A stretch of 64,000 nt of DNA from JAIVJZ01 sp035645695 (GTDB taxonomy: Bacteria > Acidobacteriota > Blastocatellia > Pyrinomonadales > Pyrinomonadaceae): positions 20,480-84,479 of the forward strand of contig DASQMC010000016.1 in the NCBI GenBank assembly GCA_035645695.1. Direction: 5' to 3'. This document shows, one piece after another, positions 35,824 through 42,858 of the stretch. The notes below the pieces were generated by a model, which ran no database searches, had not been told where the DNA came from, and was given only the letters and a program-made list of their open reading frames with translations. Every line of letters starts with the position of its first letter. Within the stretch, counting starts at the first letter, position 1. Both the position numbers and the translations under genes were made by a program.

Positions 35824-36483
35824 CTATTGTTGCTTCGCGAACTGCTGCGACTGCGGCTGCGGATTCGGTTCTTCTTCCGCATCCGGCCGCTTGAGTTCGT
35901 CGAAGTCGATTTCGGTGGAAGGCCGCGTGTCGGCCTTGAGCACGCGCCGCATCTGTTCGAGCGCGTGCCGGTTCTCATCCGAATCGCTTGAGGCGACGCA
36001 ATCGGAGGGGATGACGAGATGGAAATCGCGCATGTATGCGTCGTTGGCTGTGAAGAGTACGCAGATGTTGCCGGTAAACCCGGTGAGGATGAGTATTTTG
36101 ACTTGCAGGTATTCGAGCAGCGTGTCGAGCGTGGTGGAGAAGAACCCCGAGTGCTTGGGCTTGAGCACGAAGTAGTCGTCCTCTTCCGGTTTGAGCAGTT
36201 CGGCGATTGGCCTGCCGCACACGTCTTCTTCGAGACAATGCTTGAGGAGCTTGTTGAAATCCGATTGCCAGCGGCCGAAGTTGTCGTTGACGTAGATGGC
36301 GGGGATGCCCGCCTCCTTCGCGCGCCGCTTCAACACGGCCAGCCGCTCGGCCGCCGGCAGCGCGTGTTCGAGCAGTTGGCCGCCGCTGCTGAATTCCAGA
36401 TCGTTGATCACGTCGATCAACAGCAGGGCTACTTCCGCCTTGTCGGGCACATTCCCGTGGAGGTCGTCGTTTTTCGCCGGCAC
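35824..36483 (-). CDS. Isochorismatase-family cysteine hydrolase
   Basis: 219 residues from GTG 36483, preferred over GTG 36504 because AAGGGGAG lies in between as ribosome-binding site. The alpha/beta fold shows the catalytic triad of the family: Asp in VALLLIDVINDL, Lys in LKPKHSGFFST and Cys in GFTGNICVLFTANDA, with the cis-peptide Gly before it. Family enzymes include nicotinamidase and isochorismatase; the exact substrate is not evident. The C-terminus is a Gln/Pro-rich tail. Confidence 0.88.
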   Translation of the reverse strand: MPAKNDDLHGNVPDKAEVALLLIDVINDLEFSSGGQLLEHALPAAERLAVLKRRAKEAGIPAIYVNDNFGRWQSDFNKLLKHCLEEDVCGRPIAELLKPEEDDYFVLKPKHSGFFSTTLDTLLEYLQVKILILTGFTGNICVLFTANDAYMRDFHLVIPSDCVASSDSDENRHALEQMRRVLKADTRPSTEIDFDELKRPDAEEEPNPQPQSQQFAKQQ

Positions 36484-36572
36484 GCTTTGGTCTCCCCTTT
36501 GCACGTCTGACTCGCGGGCTGTTCAGGCGTGAATAGTACTCGAACTCCCGGCAAAAGGGGGAAGAAAAAGCT

Positions 36573-36658
36573 GTCGGTTGTCAGCGGTCAGTCGTTCGCC
36601 CTGACGGGTAATAACCCGCCCGTCGAAGCGCGAAGCAACTGACCACGGACAATTTGAC
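36573..36658. repeat. Imperfect inverted repeat, GTCAGCGGTCAGT words
   Basis: Left arm 36573-36592 and right arm 36638-36658 (ACTGACCACGGACAATTTGAC) are imperfect inverted copies, related to the element at 28783. An inner GACGGGT/ACCCG hairpin lies in the loop. It is an eroded member of the family. Confidence 0.6.
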
Positions 36659-36670
36659 GAGCGGCGGCCG

Positions 36671-37114
36671 CTAAACATAAGCGGGGGCTTTCGCCTCGCT
36701 CCGCTTGCGCCATGCGGCCAGCAGCGCGCCCATCGCGAGAAAGGCGACGAGGTGATAGCCGATGTTGATGAGATAGAGGCCGACGGGACGAAACTCGAAG
36801 AAGACGGTGTTCAGGTTGCTGGTCACGATAAAGCCGAGCCACAGCCACAACCCGGTCTTCGCGCCCCCGGCGGCCGTTTCCGTGCCCGTGTAGCGCACGA
36901 CATGCGCGAGCACGTAGGCCGCGACGAGCGAGCCGATGAGGGCGAGCGCCAGTTGAGCGCCCGCGCCCTCCGACGCGATGCGCGCGACCTGCTCCGGCGA
37001 CCAGCGCATGATCTCTATAAACTTACCCCCGAACAGGAGCGGCGAATACCAGATTCCGCCGAGCACCCAGTACAACAGGGCGGAGGCGGCGACCGCCGCG
37101 TAGTTGATCTTCAT
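36671..37114 (-). CDS. DUF1761 family membrane protein
   Basis: 147 residues with four predicted transmembrane helices. The start MKINYAAVAASALLYWVLGG, then IWYSPLLFGGKF, is the DUF1761 signature, and later GLWLWLGFIVTSNLNTVFFE and GYHLVAFLAMGALLAAW are the remaining helices. Function unknown. GGAGGAAATGAC gives an excellent ribosome-binding site. Next to a VOC protein on the same strand (gap 34 bases), so probably co-transcribed. Confidence 0.88.
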   Translation of the reverse strand: MKINYAAVAASALLYWVLGGIWYSPLLFGGKFIEIMRWSPEQVARIASEGAGAQLALALIGSLVAAYVLAHVVRYTGTETAAGGAKTGLWLWLGFIVTSNLNTVFFEFRPVGLYLINIGYHLVAFLAMGALLAAWRKRSEAKAPAYV

Positions 37115-37148
37115 GTCATTTCCTCCGGATTGAAGCGGACGAATCCCT

Positions 37149-37526
37149 TCACTTGGCCGACGGGTCGAATTGCATGATCCCGAAGACGTTGCCCTCCGTG
37201 TCCTCGCAATAGGCGATGTAGCCGATGCCCTGCACCGCGCCCTTCGGCATCAAGACCTTGCCGCCGTGCTCCGTGATCTTATGGGCGTAGTCGTCCACGG
37301 AAGGCACGTCGATGGTGTTGGTGACGTATGAGTGGGGCAGGGGATTGTCGGAGCGTTTCATCAGCCCGCCGTGGATGCCGGGCTGTCCCTCTTCGCCCGT
37401 CTCCAGCAGCCAGTAACTTTGCGGCCCGTCCCATCTCTGCGTCTTCCACCCGAAGACCTCGTCGTAAAACTTCACGGCGCGTTCGGGGTCGTCCGCGCTC
37501 AACTCGAAATGTATGACTCTCGGCAT
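37149..37526 (-). CDS. VOC (glyoxalase/bleomycin-resistance fold) protein
   Basis: 125 residues from ATG 37526 (AGGAG about 8 bases upstream). A single VOC module with two beta-alpha-beta-beta-beta units: VIHFELSADDPERAVKFYDE and VFGWKTQRWDG at the start, IDVPSVDDYAHKITEHGGKV in the middle, and IAYCEDTEGNVFGIMQFD at the end. Metal ligands His (HFE) and Glu/Asp positions are partly kept. Substrate unknown; similar proteins are annotated as glyoxalase-like or PhnB-like. Confidence 0.88.
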   Translation of the reverse strand: MPRVIHFELSADDPERAVKFYDEVFGWKTQRWDGPQSYWLLETGEEGQPGIHGGLMKRSDNPLPHSYVTNTIDVPSVDDYAHKITEHGGKVLMPKGAVQGIGYIAYCEDTEGNVFGIMQFDPSAK

Positions 37527-37988
37527 GTTCAATTTCTCCTTCTTCGCTTGGCGATTTTCAGTCAATGCGAAACCGCGTGAACTCCCGCTCAAGCGCATTT
37601 CGCTTACCCCACGGCGCGCGACATTGGAAGAGCGCGAGGGTAGTGTTTGAAGACGAGAGCGAGGTTTGAACCGCTCCCGAACGTGGCGGCGCACGCGCGG
37701 AGGCGGACGGTGTTGGCGCGTTGCCAAACCGGGTGCGAGGGTAAATTCGATTGTTGCGAGGGTGAAAAGCGCGCGACCTTGTGAATGCGGGTCGCGCTTG
37801 ACGGGCTGCGAAAAGCGCGAGCCTTTCGTTGCCCGTTTAATTCCGGATTGCTAAAAGCGTGTATCTGTCTTCGGGATAAAAAGAAAGGTGAGTTAAAACC
37901 CCTTGTTTATAACTCACCTTTCAACCCGCCCTATGCTCGTTCCACACCCGAAAGATTTATCGGATGATCTTTTGATTTGCCCGGCATG
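37527..37988. other. Intergenic region upstream of the VOC gene
   Basis: A 462-base gap. It holds a terminator for the leftward HTH gene (37885-37922), a hairpin AAGCGCGCGACC / GGTCGCGCTT at 37767-37799 and a short TTGGC/GCCAA palindrome near 37713. No plausible gene on either strand. Confidence 0.6.
37885..37922 (-). terminator. Intrinsic terminator of the leftward operon
   Basis: AAAGGTGAGTT pairs with AACTCACCTTT across a 16-base loop. Read on the minus strand, the stem is followed by TTTCTTTTTATC. It lies about 65 bases after the stop of the gene at 37989, marking the end of the Rad52 operon. Confidence 0.82.
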
Positions 37989-38534
37989 TCAGTGAGCGGC
38001 GAGCCACTCGTTGAACACAGCCGACTCTTCCTGCTTGCCGCTCCAGCGGGCGCGATTCTTGCCCGTCAGCGCGAGCACCATCGCCTGATGCTGACCGGCG
38101 CGGTCGCCGAGCCGCTCGAAATAGTTATAGAGACGGTCTATCTTCTGCACCGACTCGCGCGCCGCCTCGACCGTCTTGAACGAGAGCACGTTGCGGAAGA
38201 AGCGTGTATAGACGTTCTGTTCGCGTCCCGTGGTCGTGTAGAGATCGAAGTAGCCCGAGAGGCGCCCGGCGGACTGTAGCACCTGCGCGACGTAGGAGGG
38301 ACGCGCTCCGACTCGCCTGACGATCTGCGCGATGTCCGTCGTGCCCTCTTCGTAAAGCGCGAGAATCTGTTCCTTCTTCGTGCGCGATTCCTGATCGTTG
38401 CCATGCCCCGTCTCGTCAGCCTCACGCTCGACCAGACCCTCGGCTTCCACTACTTGTGTCGCCGTGTCGTCGTCGGCGTATTCGAGTTCAAACGTCAGGG
38501 GCTGTTCCTGAATCAGTTCTTCTGTCGTCATCAT
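37989..38534 (-). CDS. HTH-containing protein of unknown function, last gene of the Rad52 operon
   Basis: 181 residues. The acidic N-terminus (1-50) is followed by an HTH-like segment (EQILALYEEGTTDIAQIVRR, then VGARPSYVAQVLQSAG, about 54-90) typical of short winged or homeodomain-like helices. The C-terminal half is helical (YTRFFRNVLSFKTVEAARES, YNYFERLGDRAGQHQAMVLA). AAGAGG precedes the ATG. It is co-directional with the Rad52-type gene 100 bases upstream and followed by a terminator. It may bind DNA as an accessory recombination or regulatory factor; no family recognised. Confidence 0.72.
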   Translation of the reverse strand: MMTTEELIQEQPLTFELEYADDDTATQVVEAEGLVEREADETGHGNDQESRTKKEQILALYEEGTTDIAQIVRRVGARPSYVAQVLQSAGRLSGYFDLYTTTGREQNVYTRFFRNVLSFKTVEAARESVQKIDRLYNYFERLGDRAGQHQAMVLALTGKNRARWSGKQEESAVFNEWLAAH

Positions 38535-38636
38535 TTGTAACCTCTTACTTCCCGGAGCCGCCGCGCGCGGGGCAGGTTTGACTTGCTCATCGCCGCCCCG
38601 CCGCGACTTTTCAGGCTCCCCCTGGTAATTCTCCGT

Positions 38637-39959
38637 TTAGCTCGCGCGCCGCATCGGCTGTTGCTGCCCGGCGGCGCCGCCCTGCAAGTTCTTCAAGTGG
38701 TCTATGAAGGATGATGCGGCCTTCTTCGACAACTCTTCCGTGCGGCAGCGCAAGACCTGCTGGCACTCCTCTTCCGTATCCACGCCCGCTTCGCGCGCGA
38801 GCGCGCGGATCATGCCGAGTTGCTTCGGCGTGACGAGGTCGCCCATGGACTTCGCCAGCGGGTCGCGCGGAAACTCGTTCTGCGGGCTGGAACCCGTCTG
38901 CTCGATCACTTCCGACTCGCGCTGGTACAACTCGCGACCGATGCCGAACTTGATGGCCGCGCGCTTCAACGCGTCGTGCTCGGCCTTCTTGATGCCCGTC
39001 TCGTTGTCGGCCGTGCCCGTGCCGACGCCTTCGCGCGTCACGCCGTCAATGGTGATGGCGACCGTGACCGCCACCATGTCGCCGATCTGGACGATGCCGC
39101 GAATGGAGTGCGACCATGTCGGGGTAACGCGGTCGAGGAAATCCGCGACCATGTGCCACTCGACGTACTCGACCATGTGCGTGTTGCCGTTGCGGTCGCG
39201 CCAGCCCTCACGCGTTTTGATGTACTTCGGATCAATCGGCTGGCGCAGCGTGCGCAGTGTGTTCGTGAAAGCCAGCGGCACGACCGGCGCGCTCGCGTTT
39301 AAAGTTGCGGCGTGCTCTTCTGCGGTGACGAAGTCCAGATCGTCCTCCGGCTCGATCACGGCAGTTGCTTCTCTCTTGCTCATCTCTTCTTGCTCCTCTT
39401 CATGTCTGTGATCCGCGAGCGAACCAACCGTCGGGGCGAACGCTACCGCTGCGGCGGCTGTAGTTTCGCCGCCCTCGTTCGTCGTCTCCGGTTCGTCCTG
39501 CTCCCGTCCGAAACGCGTCGCCGCTGCTGCGTCGGCCTCCTGCGGGGCTTCTGCCGCCGGGCGCGCGCGCTTCTCGGATGCGGTCGAGTTAGTGTTGGGC
39601 GTCTCCGCCGTTTCCGTGGACGCCGCGCGCGCGGCGACCTGCTGCGGCTGCTGTTTCGTCACAGCCTCGGAATTCTTCGCGAGCAGCGAGTGCTTGACGG
39701 CGAGGACGTGCTCGCAGCGAAACGTCGAGTCTTCGACCGACTGCTCCTCGAATTCCAGACAAGAGCAACGCACTTTGCCCGCGTCGTCGCGCCAGACTTC
39801 GTAGCTGCTGCGCTTGCCGCGAAGGCTCGGCGTCGTCACGCGAAAGCGGTCGCCCTCGCGCGTGACCAGTCCCATCGCCGCGATGCCCTGCGCGCGTTTG
39901 TCGCGCATGATCGCCTTTTTGTCGGTCGTCGTCGTGTTGGTCGCGGTTGCTGTTGTCAT
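38637..39959 (-). CDS. SWIM zinc finger-Rad52 family single-strand annealing protein
   Basis: 440 residues. Residues 60-90 carry a SWIM zinc finger (Cys65, Cys67, Cys82, His84: CxCx14CxH). Residues 100-220 are a disordered Ala/Glu/Thr-rich linker. Residues 225-347 match the Rad52/Rad22 annealing domain: GWRDRNGNTHMVEYVEWHMV, then GTGTADNETGIKKAEHDALK and RAAIKFGIGRELY. Residues 372-426 (VTPKQLGMIRALAREAGVD, then LSKKAASSFIDHLKNL) match the small C-terminal domain found on phage annealing proteins. Rad52-type proteins anneal complementary single strands. An internal Met at 193 has AGGAGCAAGAAGAG before it and could start a SWIM-less isoform (38637-39383). Phage-like ancestry is likely. Confidence 0.88.
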   Translation of the reverse strand: MTTATATNTTTTDKKAIMRDKRAQGIAAMGLVTREGDRFRVTTPSLRGKRSSYEVWRDDAGKVRCSCLEFEEQSVEDSTFRCEHVLAVKHSLLAKNSEAVTKQQPQQVAARAASTETAETPNTNSTASEKRARPAAEAPQEADAAAATRFGREQDEPETTNEGGETTAAAAVAFAPTVGSLADHRHEEEQEEMSKREATAVIEPEDDLDFVTAEEHAATLNASAPVVPLAFTNTLRTLRQPIDPKYIKTREGWRDRNGNTHMVEYVEWHMVADFLDRVTPTWSHSIRGIVQIGDMVAVTVAITIDGVTREGVGTGTADNETGIKKAEHDALKRAAIKFGIGRELYQRESEVIEQTGSSPQNEFPRDPLAKSMGDLVTPKQLGMIRALAREAGVDTEEECQQVLRCRTEELSKKAASSFIDHLKNLQGGAAGQQQPMRRAS

Positions 39960-39992
39960 GACTCTTAAACTCCTTCAAAATCCTGCGGACAC

Positions 39993-40196
39993 TTACGCGG
40001 CGCGCTCGACGGGCATTTCGCTCATCGTCGTCTGCGCCTGTTTCGGCTGTTGCGTCGAATTCGCAACCACGGCGGCGCGTTCCGCCAGCCGCCGTTCGAG
40101 ATCGACGATGCGCGCTTCGAGTTCCGCCACGCGCCGACCCTGGCCGTACACCGTTTTAAACAAGCCGTCGAATGTTTCCCAGATGTGGTCGCTCAT
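39993..40196 (-). CDS. Small coiled-coil protein, first gene of the Rad52 operon
   Basis: 67 residues from ATG 40196, with GAGAGG 6 bases upstream; a GTG six bases earlier is less likely. The N-terminus MSDHIWETFDGLFKTVYGQG is followed by a heptad segment (RVAELEARIVDLERRLAERA) and a Gln/Thr tail. The next gene starts 33 bases downstream. It lies directly behind the operator at 40243. Function unknown; could be a partner of the annealing protein. Confidence 0.68.
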   Translation of the reverse strand: MSDHIWETFDGLFKTVYGQGRRVAELEARIVDLERRLAERAAVVANSTQQPKQAQTTMSEMPVERAA

Positions 40197-40242
40197 TGTC
40201 ACCCTCTCGTTTTCCGTCCCGTGCCACAGAGTCAGAAACGCT

Positions 40243-40262
40243 CTGTTTCATACGTGAAACAG
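40243..40262. promoter_or_regulatory. Palindromic operator of the XRE repressor
   Basis: CTGTTTCA-TACG-TGAAACAG: a perfect 8-bp inverted repeat with a 4-base spacer. It overlaps the -10 box of the leftward promoter (minus strand TTGCAA at 40284-40289, 17 bases, TACACT at 40261-40266) and its predicted start. Binding there would block the Rad52 operon. That the XRE protein is the binder is inferred from position. Confidence 0.65.
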
Positions 40263-40289
40263 TGTACCATGAGACATATTTTGTTGCAA
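40261..40289 (-). promoter_or_regulatory. Leftward promoter of the Rad52 operon
   Basis: On the minus strand: TTGCAA (40289-40284), a 17-base spacer and TACACT (40266-40261). The start point falls inside the palindrome at 40243-40262, giving a leader of about 55 bases before the ATG at 40196. Confidence 0.55.
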
Positions 40290-40304
40290 GCATAAAACAA
40301 GGTC

Positions 40305-40333
40305 TTGCGTCTGGGATTTTCCTGTGATATGTT
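40305..40333 (+). promoter_or_regulatory. Rightward promoter of the XRE gene
   Basis: TTGCGT (40305-40310), 17-base spacer, TATGTT (40328-40333), about 70 bases before the start codon. No second copy of the palindrome overlaps it, so autoregulation is not evident. Confidence 0.5.
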
Positions 40334-40402
40334 CTGGAACCAGTGGAGGGGCGAGCGTGCAGCTTCCTGTAGCTGTCGGTCGCGTCAAAAGGAGGCCAAA
40401 CA

Positions 40403-40837
40403 ATGGCAGAATCAGGTAAAAGTTTAGTAAATACGGTGGAACTGGGGCGGGCGATCCGCCGCAAACGCGAGGAAGCGGGCTTGAGCCTGCGCGACGTGGC
40501 GACCGAGACGCAGGTGTCGGCCTCGACGCTCTCGCGCATCGAAAACGGCACGGGCAAACCCGACGCCGACAACATCGCGCGTCTCACCAACTGGCTCGAC
40601 ATGCCCATGGAGCGCATCATGAGCGGTCGCCAACCCGACGCCGGCGGCAACGAGGCGGCCAAAGCCGTCGTCTACTTCCCGCACGAAGCGACGCCCGACA
40701 TCGTCGAAGCGCACCTGCGCGCCGACCGCAACCTCTCGGCCGAAACCGCCAAAGCCCTCTCCGAACTCTTCCGCGTCGCCTACGCCCAGTTCAGCCACCC
40801 CGGCGAAGACCCGCGAGCGCGCAACAAGCGGAAGTAA
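40403..40837 (+). CDS. XRE-family transcriptional regulator
   Basis: 144 residues with AAGGAGG 7 bases before ATG. A Cro/CI-type HTH occupies 13-70 (LGRAIRRKREEAGLSLRDVA, TETQVSASTLSRIENGTGKP, DADNIARLTNWLDMP). The C-terminal 60 residues are helical (HEATPDIVEAHLRADRNLSA, ETAKALSELFRVAYAQF) and may mediate dimerisation. Divergent from the Rad52 operon, with a palindromic operator on that operon's promoter, so a repressor role is likely. An ImmA-like protein is encoded 1.4 kb downstream, as in ImmR/ImmA switches. Confidence 0.9.
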   Translation: MAESGKSLVNTVELGRAIRRKREEAGLSLRDVATETQVSASTLSRIENGTGKPDADNIARLTNWLDMPMERIMSGRQPDAGGNEAAKAVVYFPHEATPDIVEAHLRADRNLSAETAKALSELFRVAYAQFSHPGEDPRARNKRK

Positions 40838-40864
40838 CCGGCACTCTCAGTTCTCACATTTATT

Positions 40865-40900
40865 AGGCGCGCGGCTCTAATGGGTTGCGCGCCTTTGTTC
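40865..40900 (+). terminator. Intrinsic terminator after the XRE gene
   Basis: AGGCGCGC (40865-40872) pairs with GCGCGCCT (40887-40894) around a 14-base loop, followed by TTGTTCTTT. Confidence 0.8.
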
Positions 40901-41027
40901 TTTCCGCAGAGAGATACAGTGTCCAGTAACGTAGGGCTTTACCGCCACGATTAAAGCCAACTGTGGTTTGAAATTCAGGAAGACTTACGACGTATATTTC
41001 AATGGCGCAAAGTGACTGTCAAGTAGG

Positions 41028-41033
41028 TATAAT
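41028..41033 (+). promoter_or_regulatory. Candidate -10 box for hicBA
   Basis: A consensus TATAAT 47 bases before the hicB start. No good -35 is visible at the normal distance, so activity may need an activator or be weak. The antitoxin HicB commonly autoregulates its own promoter. Confidence 0.4.
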
Positions 41034-41080
41034 CGAATCCGACGACGGCTATTGCCTGCGTATACTTTGGAGAGGCTGCT

Positions 41081-41353
41081 ATGAGCATACAATTCATCTT
41101 GAGCGAATATTTAGACTCCGCGATGGCGGGGGCGGAGTATGACAAGTTGGAGGATGGGAGCTTCTGCGGTCGGATCGCGGCGTGTGTGGGGGTGGTGTCT
41201 TTCGGCGCGACGCTGAGGGAGTGTGAAGAGGAGTTGCGTTCGACTTTGGAAGATTGGCTGTGGCTGGGTTTGAAGTTAGGACATCAGCTTCCGGTGATTG
41301 AGGGGATAGACCTGAACAGGGAGCCGATCTATGAGTCGCTGGAACCCGTGTAA
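41081..41353 (+). CDS. hicB: HicB-family antitoxin
   Basis: 90 residues with GGAGAGG before the ATG. A partial-RNase-H-like fold with the pattern FCGRIAACVGVVSFGATLRE, then CEEELRSTLEDWLWLGLKLG, ending in IPVIEGID-like residues. HicB antitoxins neutralise HicA; this one has no extra HTH or RHH domain at the C-terminus, so DNA binding is uncertain. It overlaps the hicA gene by 23 bases, the usual tight coupling, though here the antitoxin comes first. Confidence 0.85.
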   Translation: MSIQFILSEYLDSAMAGAEYDKLEDGSFCGRIAACVGVVSFGATLRECEEELRSTLEDWLWLGLKLGHQLPVIEGIDLNREPIYESLEPV

Positions 41354-41567
41354 GCGCGGCGATTTCATCCGGCGGCTGCGACAACTCGGTTTTGAAGGTG
41401 TATATTCCGGCGCGAAGCATCAGTTTATGGTTTATCAACAGCACAGGCTTACCATCCCTTCCAACGCGGAATACTCCGTGCCGCAACTGCGAATGATGTT
41501 GCGCGAAGTCGAATCTATCATCGGTCGTCAGATAACGGCTGAGGAATGGGATAAGCTGTCCCGATAG
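41331..41567 (+). CDS. hicA: HicA-family mRNA interferase toxin
   Basis: 78 residues with the double-stranded-RNA-binding-like HicA/YcfA fold: CKRGDFIRRLRQLGFEGVYS, then GAKHQFMVY with the catalytic His (His in GAKHQF), LTIPSNAEYSVPQLRMMLRE and VESIIGRQITAEEW. HicA toxins cleave mRNA independently of translation. The start lies inside hicB. Confidence 0.88.
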   Translation: MSRWNPCKRGDFIRRLRQLGFEGVYSGAKHQFMVYQQHRLTIPSNAEYSVPQLRMMLREVESIIGRQITAEEWDKLSR

Positions 41568-41592
41568 CTGTTGGTGCAGGGGCGGGAGCAAA

Positions 41593-42168
41593 ATGTCTTT
41601 TCAACGTAACACGCTATTGACACCGGAAGAATATCTCGCCGCGGAGCGGAAGGCAGAGACGCGTAGCGAGTATTTCGCGGGGGAAGTGTTTGCGATGGTG
41701 GACGCGAGTAAGCGACATAATCTCATCGCGGCGAACATCATCCGTGTATTGGGTAATCAGTTGCTGGAGCGTGCGTGCAATGTTTATCCGAGCGATATGC
41801 GCGTGAAGGTGAGCGCGACGGGAAAGTATACGTATCCCGATGTCGTCGTGGCGTGTGAGCCGGAGTTGTTTGACGATGCGGAGAATGACACGCTGCTCAA
41901 TCCCGTGGTGATCATCGAAGTGTTGTCGGCTTCGACGGAAGCATACGACCGTGGGAAGAAGTTTGAACAGTACCAGCAGATCGAGTCGCTGACGGAATAC
42001 ATTCTCGTCGCTCAAGAGTCATACAGGATCGAGCAGTATGTGAGGCAGAGCGGTAAGGAATGGCGATATTCGGAATATCACGATGCGGGAGACGTGATAA
42101 AGATCGGCGTCATCGGTTGCGAGATTGCTTTGAACGATGCGTATACAAAAGTCGCAGGGACGATATAG
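41593..42168 (+). CDS. Uma2-family (DUF820) PD-(D/E)XK nuclease-like protein
   Basis: 191 residues with GGGAG before ATG. Start LTPEEYLAAERKAETRSEYF, then FAMVDASKRHNLIAANI, is the family hallmark. The nuclease core shows YPDVVVACEPE (catalytic Asp) and PVVIIEVLSASTEAYDRGKK (Glu-x-Leu plus Lys). Uma2 proteins are abundant in cyanobacteria and other multi-copy genomes and their role is unknown. The gene's GC is lower than its neighbours, which suggests transfer. Confidence 0.9.
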   Translation: MSFQRNTLLTPEEYLAAERKAETRSEYFAGEVFAMVDASKRHNLIAANIIRVLGNQLLERACNVYPSDMRVKVSATGKYTYPDVVVACEPELFDDAENDTLLNPVVIIEVLSASTEAYDRGKKFEQYQQIESLTEYILVAQESYRIEQYVRQSGKEWRYSEYHDAGDVIKIGVIGCEIALNDAYTKVAGTI

Positions 42169-42192
42169 CCGGGGATAAGGATCGGTAAGATA

Positions 42193-42858
42193 GTGGACGA
42201 GACGAAATTTCCGCCGACGTTTAAGGGACGCCAGTACGAGGTGCGGGCGATGGGGCTGCGCGACTTCGCGGGGTTGCGGCGCGACGACGAGCCGCTCGAC
42301 CCGTTCGCGCTGGCGCACTTCGCGAAGTTGATGGTGATTGACTTCGAGCAGGTTCAGGGGTTGTCGGAGGAGACGCGGGAGCATTTGCTGGGGGTGGGTT
42401 CGGATGCGTGGTCGGGCGGGACGTGTTCGCGGCCGCTGCCGAACGGGTGGCGGTTGGTGTTGTTGAATCCGAAGCACGGGGCGGCGCGCAATAATGCGAC
42501 GTTGATGGAGGAAGTCTGTCACGTCTTCCTCGGGCATAAGGCGAACCGTCTGTCCATCGTCGCTCAGAACAAGCAGGGCAAGACCGTGGCGCGCGACTAC
42601 AATGAGGCGGACGAGGAGGCGGCTTACGCGGTGGGCGCGGCGGCGCTCGTGCCGTTCTCGTCGCTCAGGCGATACGTGCGCGCGGGTCGGACTTCGACGG
42701 AGATCGCGCGGCGGTTCAACGTGAGCCGCGAGTTGGTCGAATATCGCATGAAGGTGTCGCGCCTGTGGGGCGAGTACCGGGCGCGGCACGCGGAAGAGGT
42801 CGAGGCGCGCTGGGCGGCGCGGCAGGCTTACGCGAACAACAATGGTCATGCCCGTTGA
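42193..42858 (+). CDS. ImmA/IrrE-like metallopeptidase with HTH tail
   Basis: 221 residues from a GTG start. The central part follows the ImmA pattern: RNNATLMEEVCHVFLGH at the HExxH site, then NEADEEAAYAVGAAALVPFS where family members have the third ligand helix and MP motif. The first His of HExxH is replaced by Glu (EEVCH), so zinc binding may be altered or the family variant uses other ligands. The C-terminus (SLRRYVRAGRTSTEIARRFN, VSRELVEYRMKVSRLW) is an HTH. Close relatives cleave XRE-type repressors. Overlaps the primase start by 17 bases. Confidence 0.78.
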   Translation: MDETKFPPTFKGRQYEVRAMGLRDFAGLRRDDEPLDPFALAHFAKLMVIDFEQVQGLSEETREHLLGVGSDAWSGGTCSRPLPNGWRLVLLNPKHGAARNNATLMEEVCHVFLGHKANRLSIVAQNKQGKTVARDYNEADEEAAYAVGAAALVPFSSLRRYVRAGRTSTEIARRFNVSRELVEYRMKVSRLWGEYRARHAEEVEARWAARQAYANNNGHAR

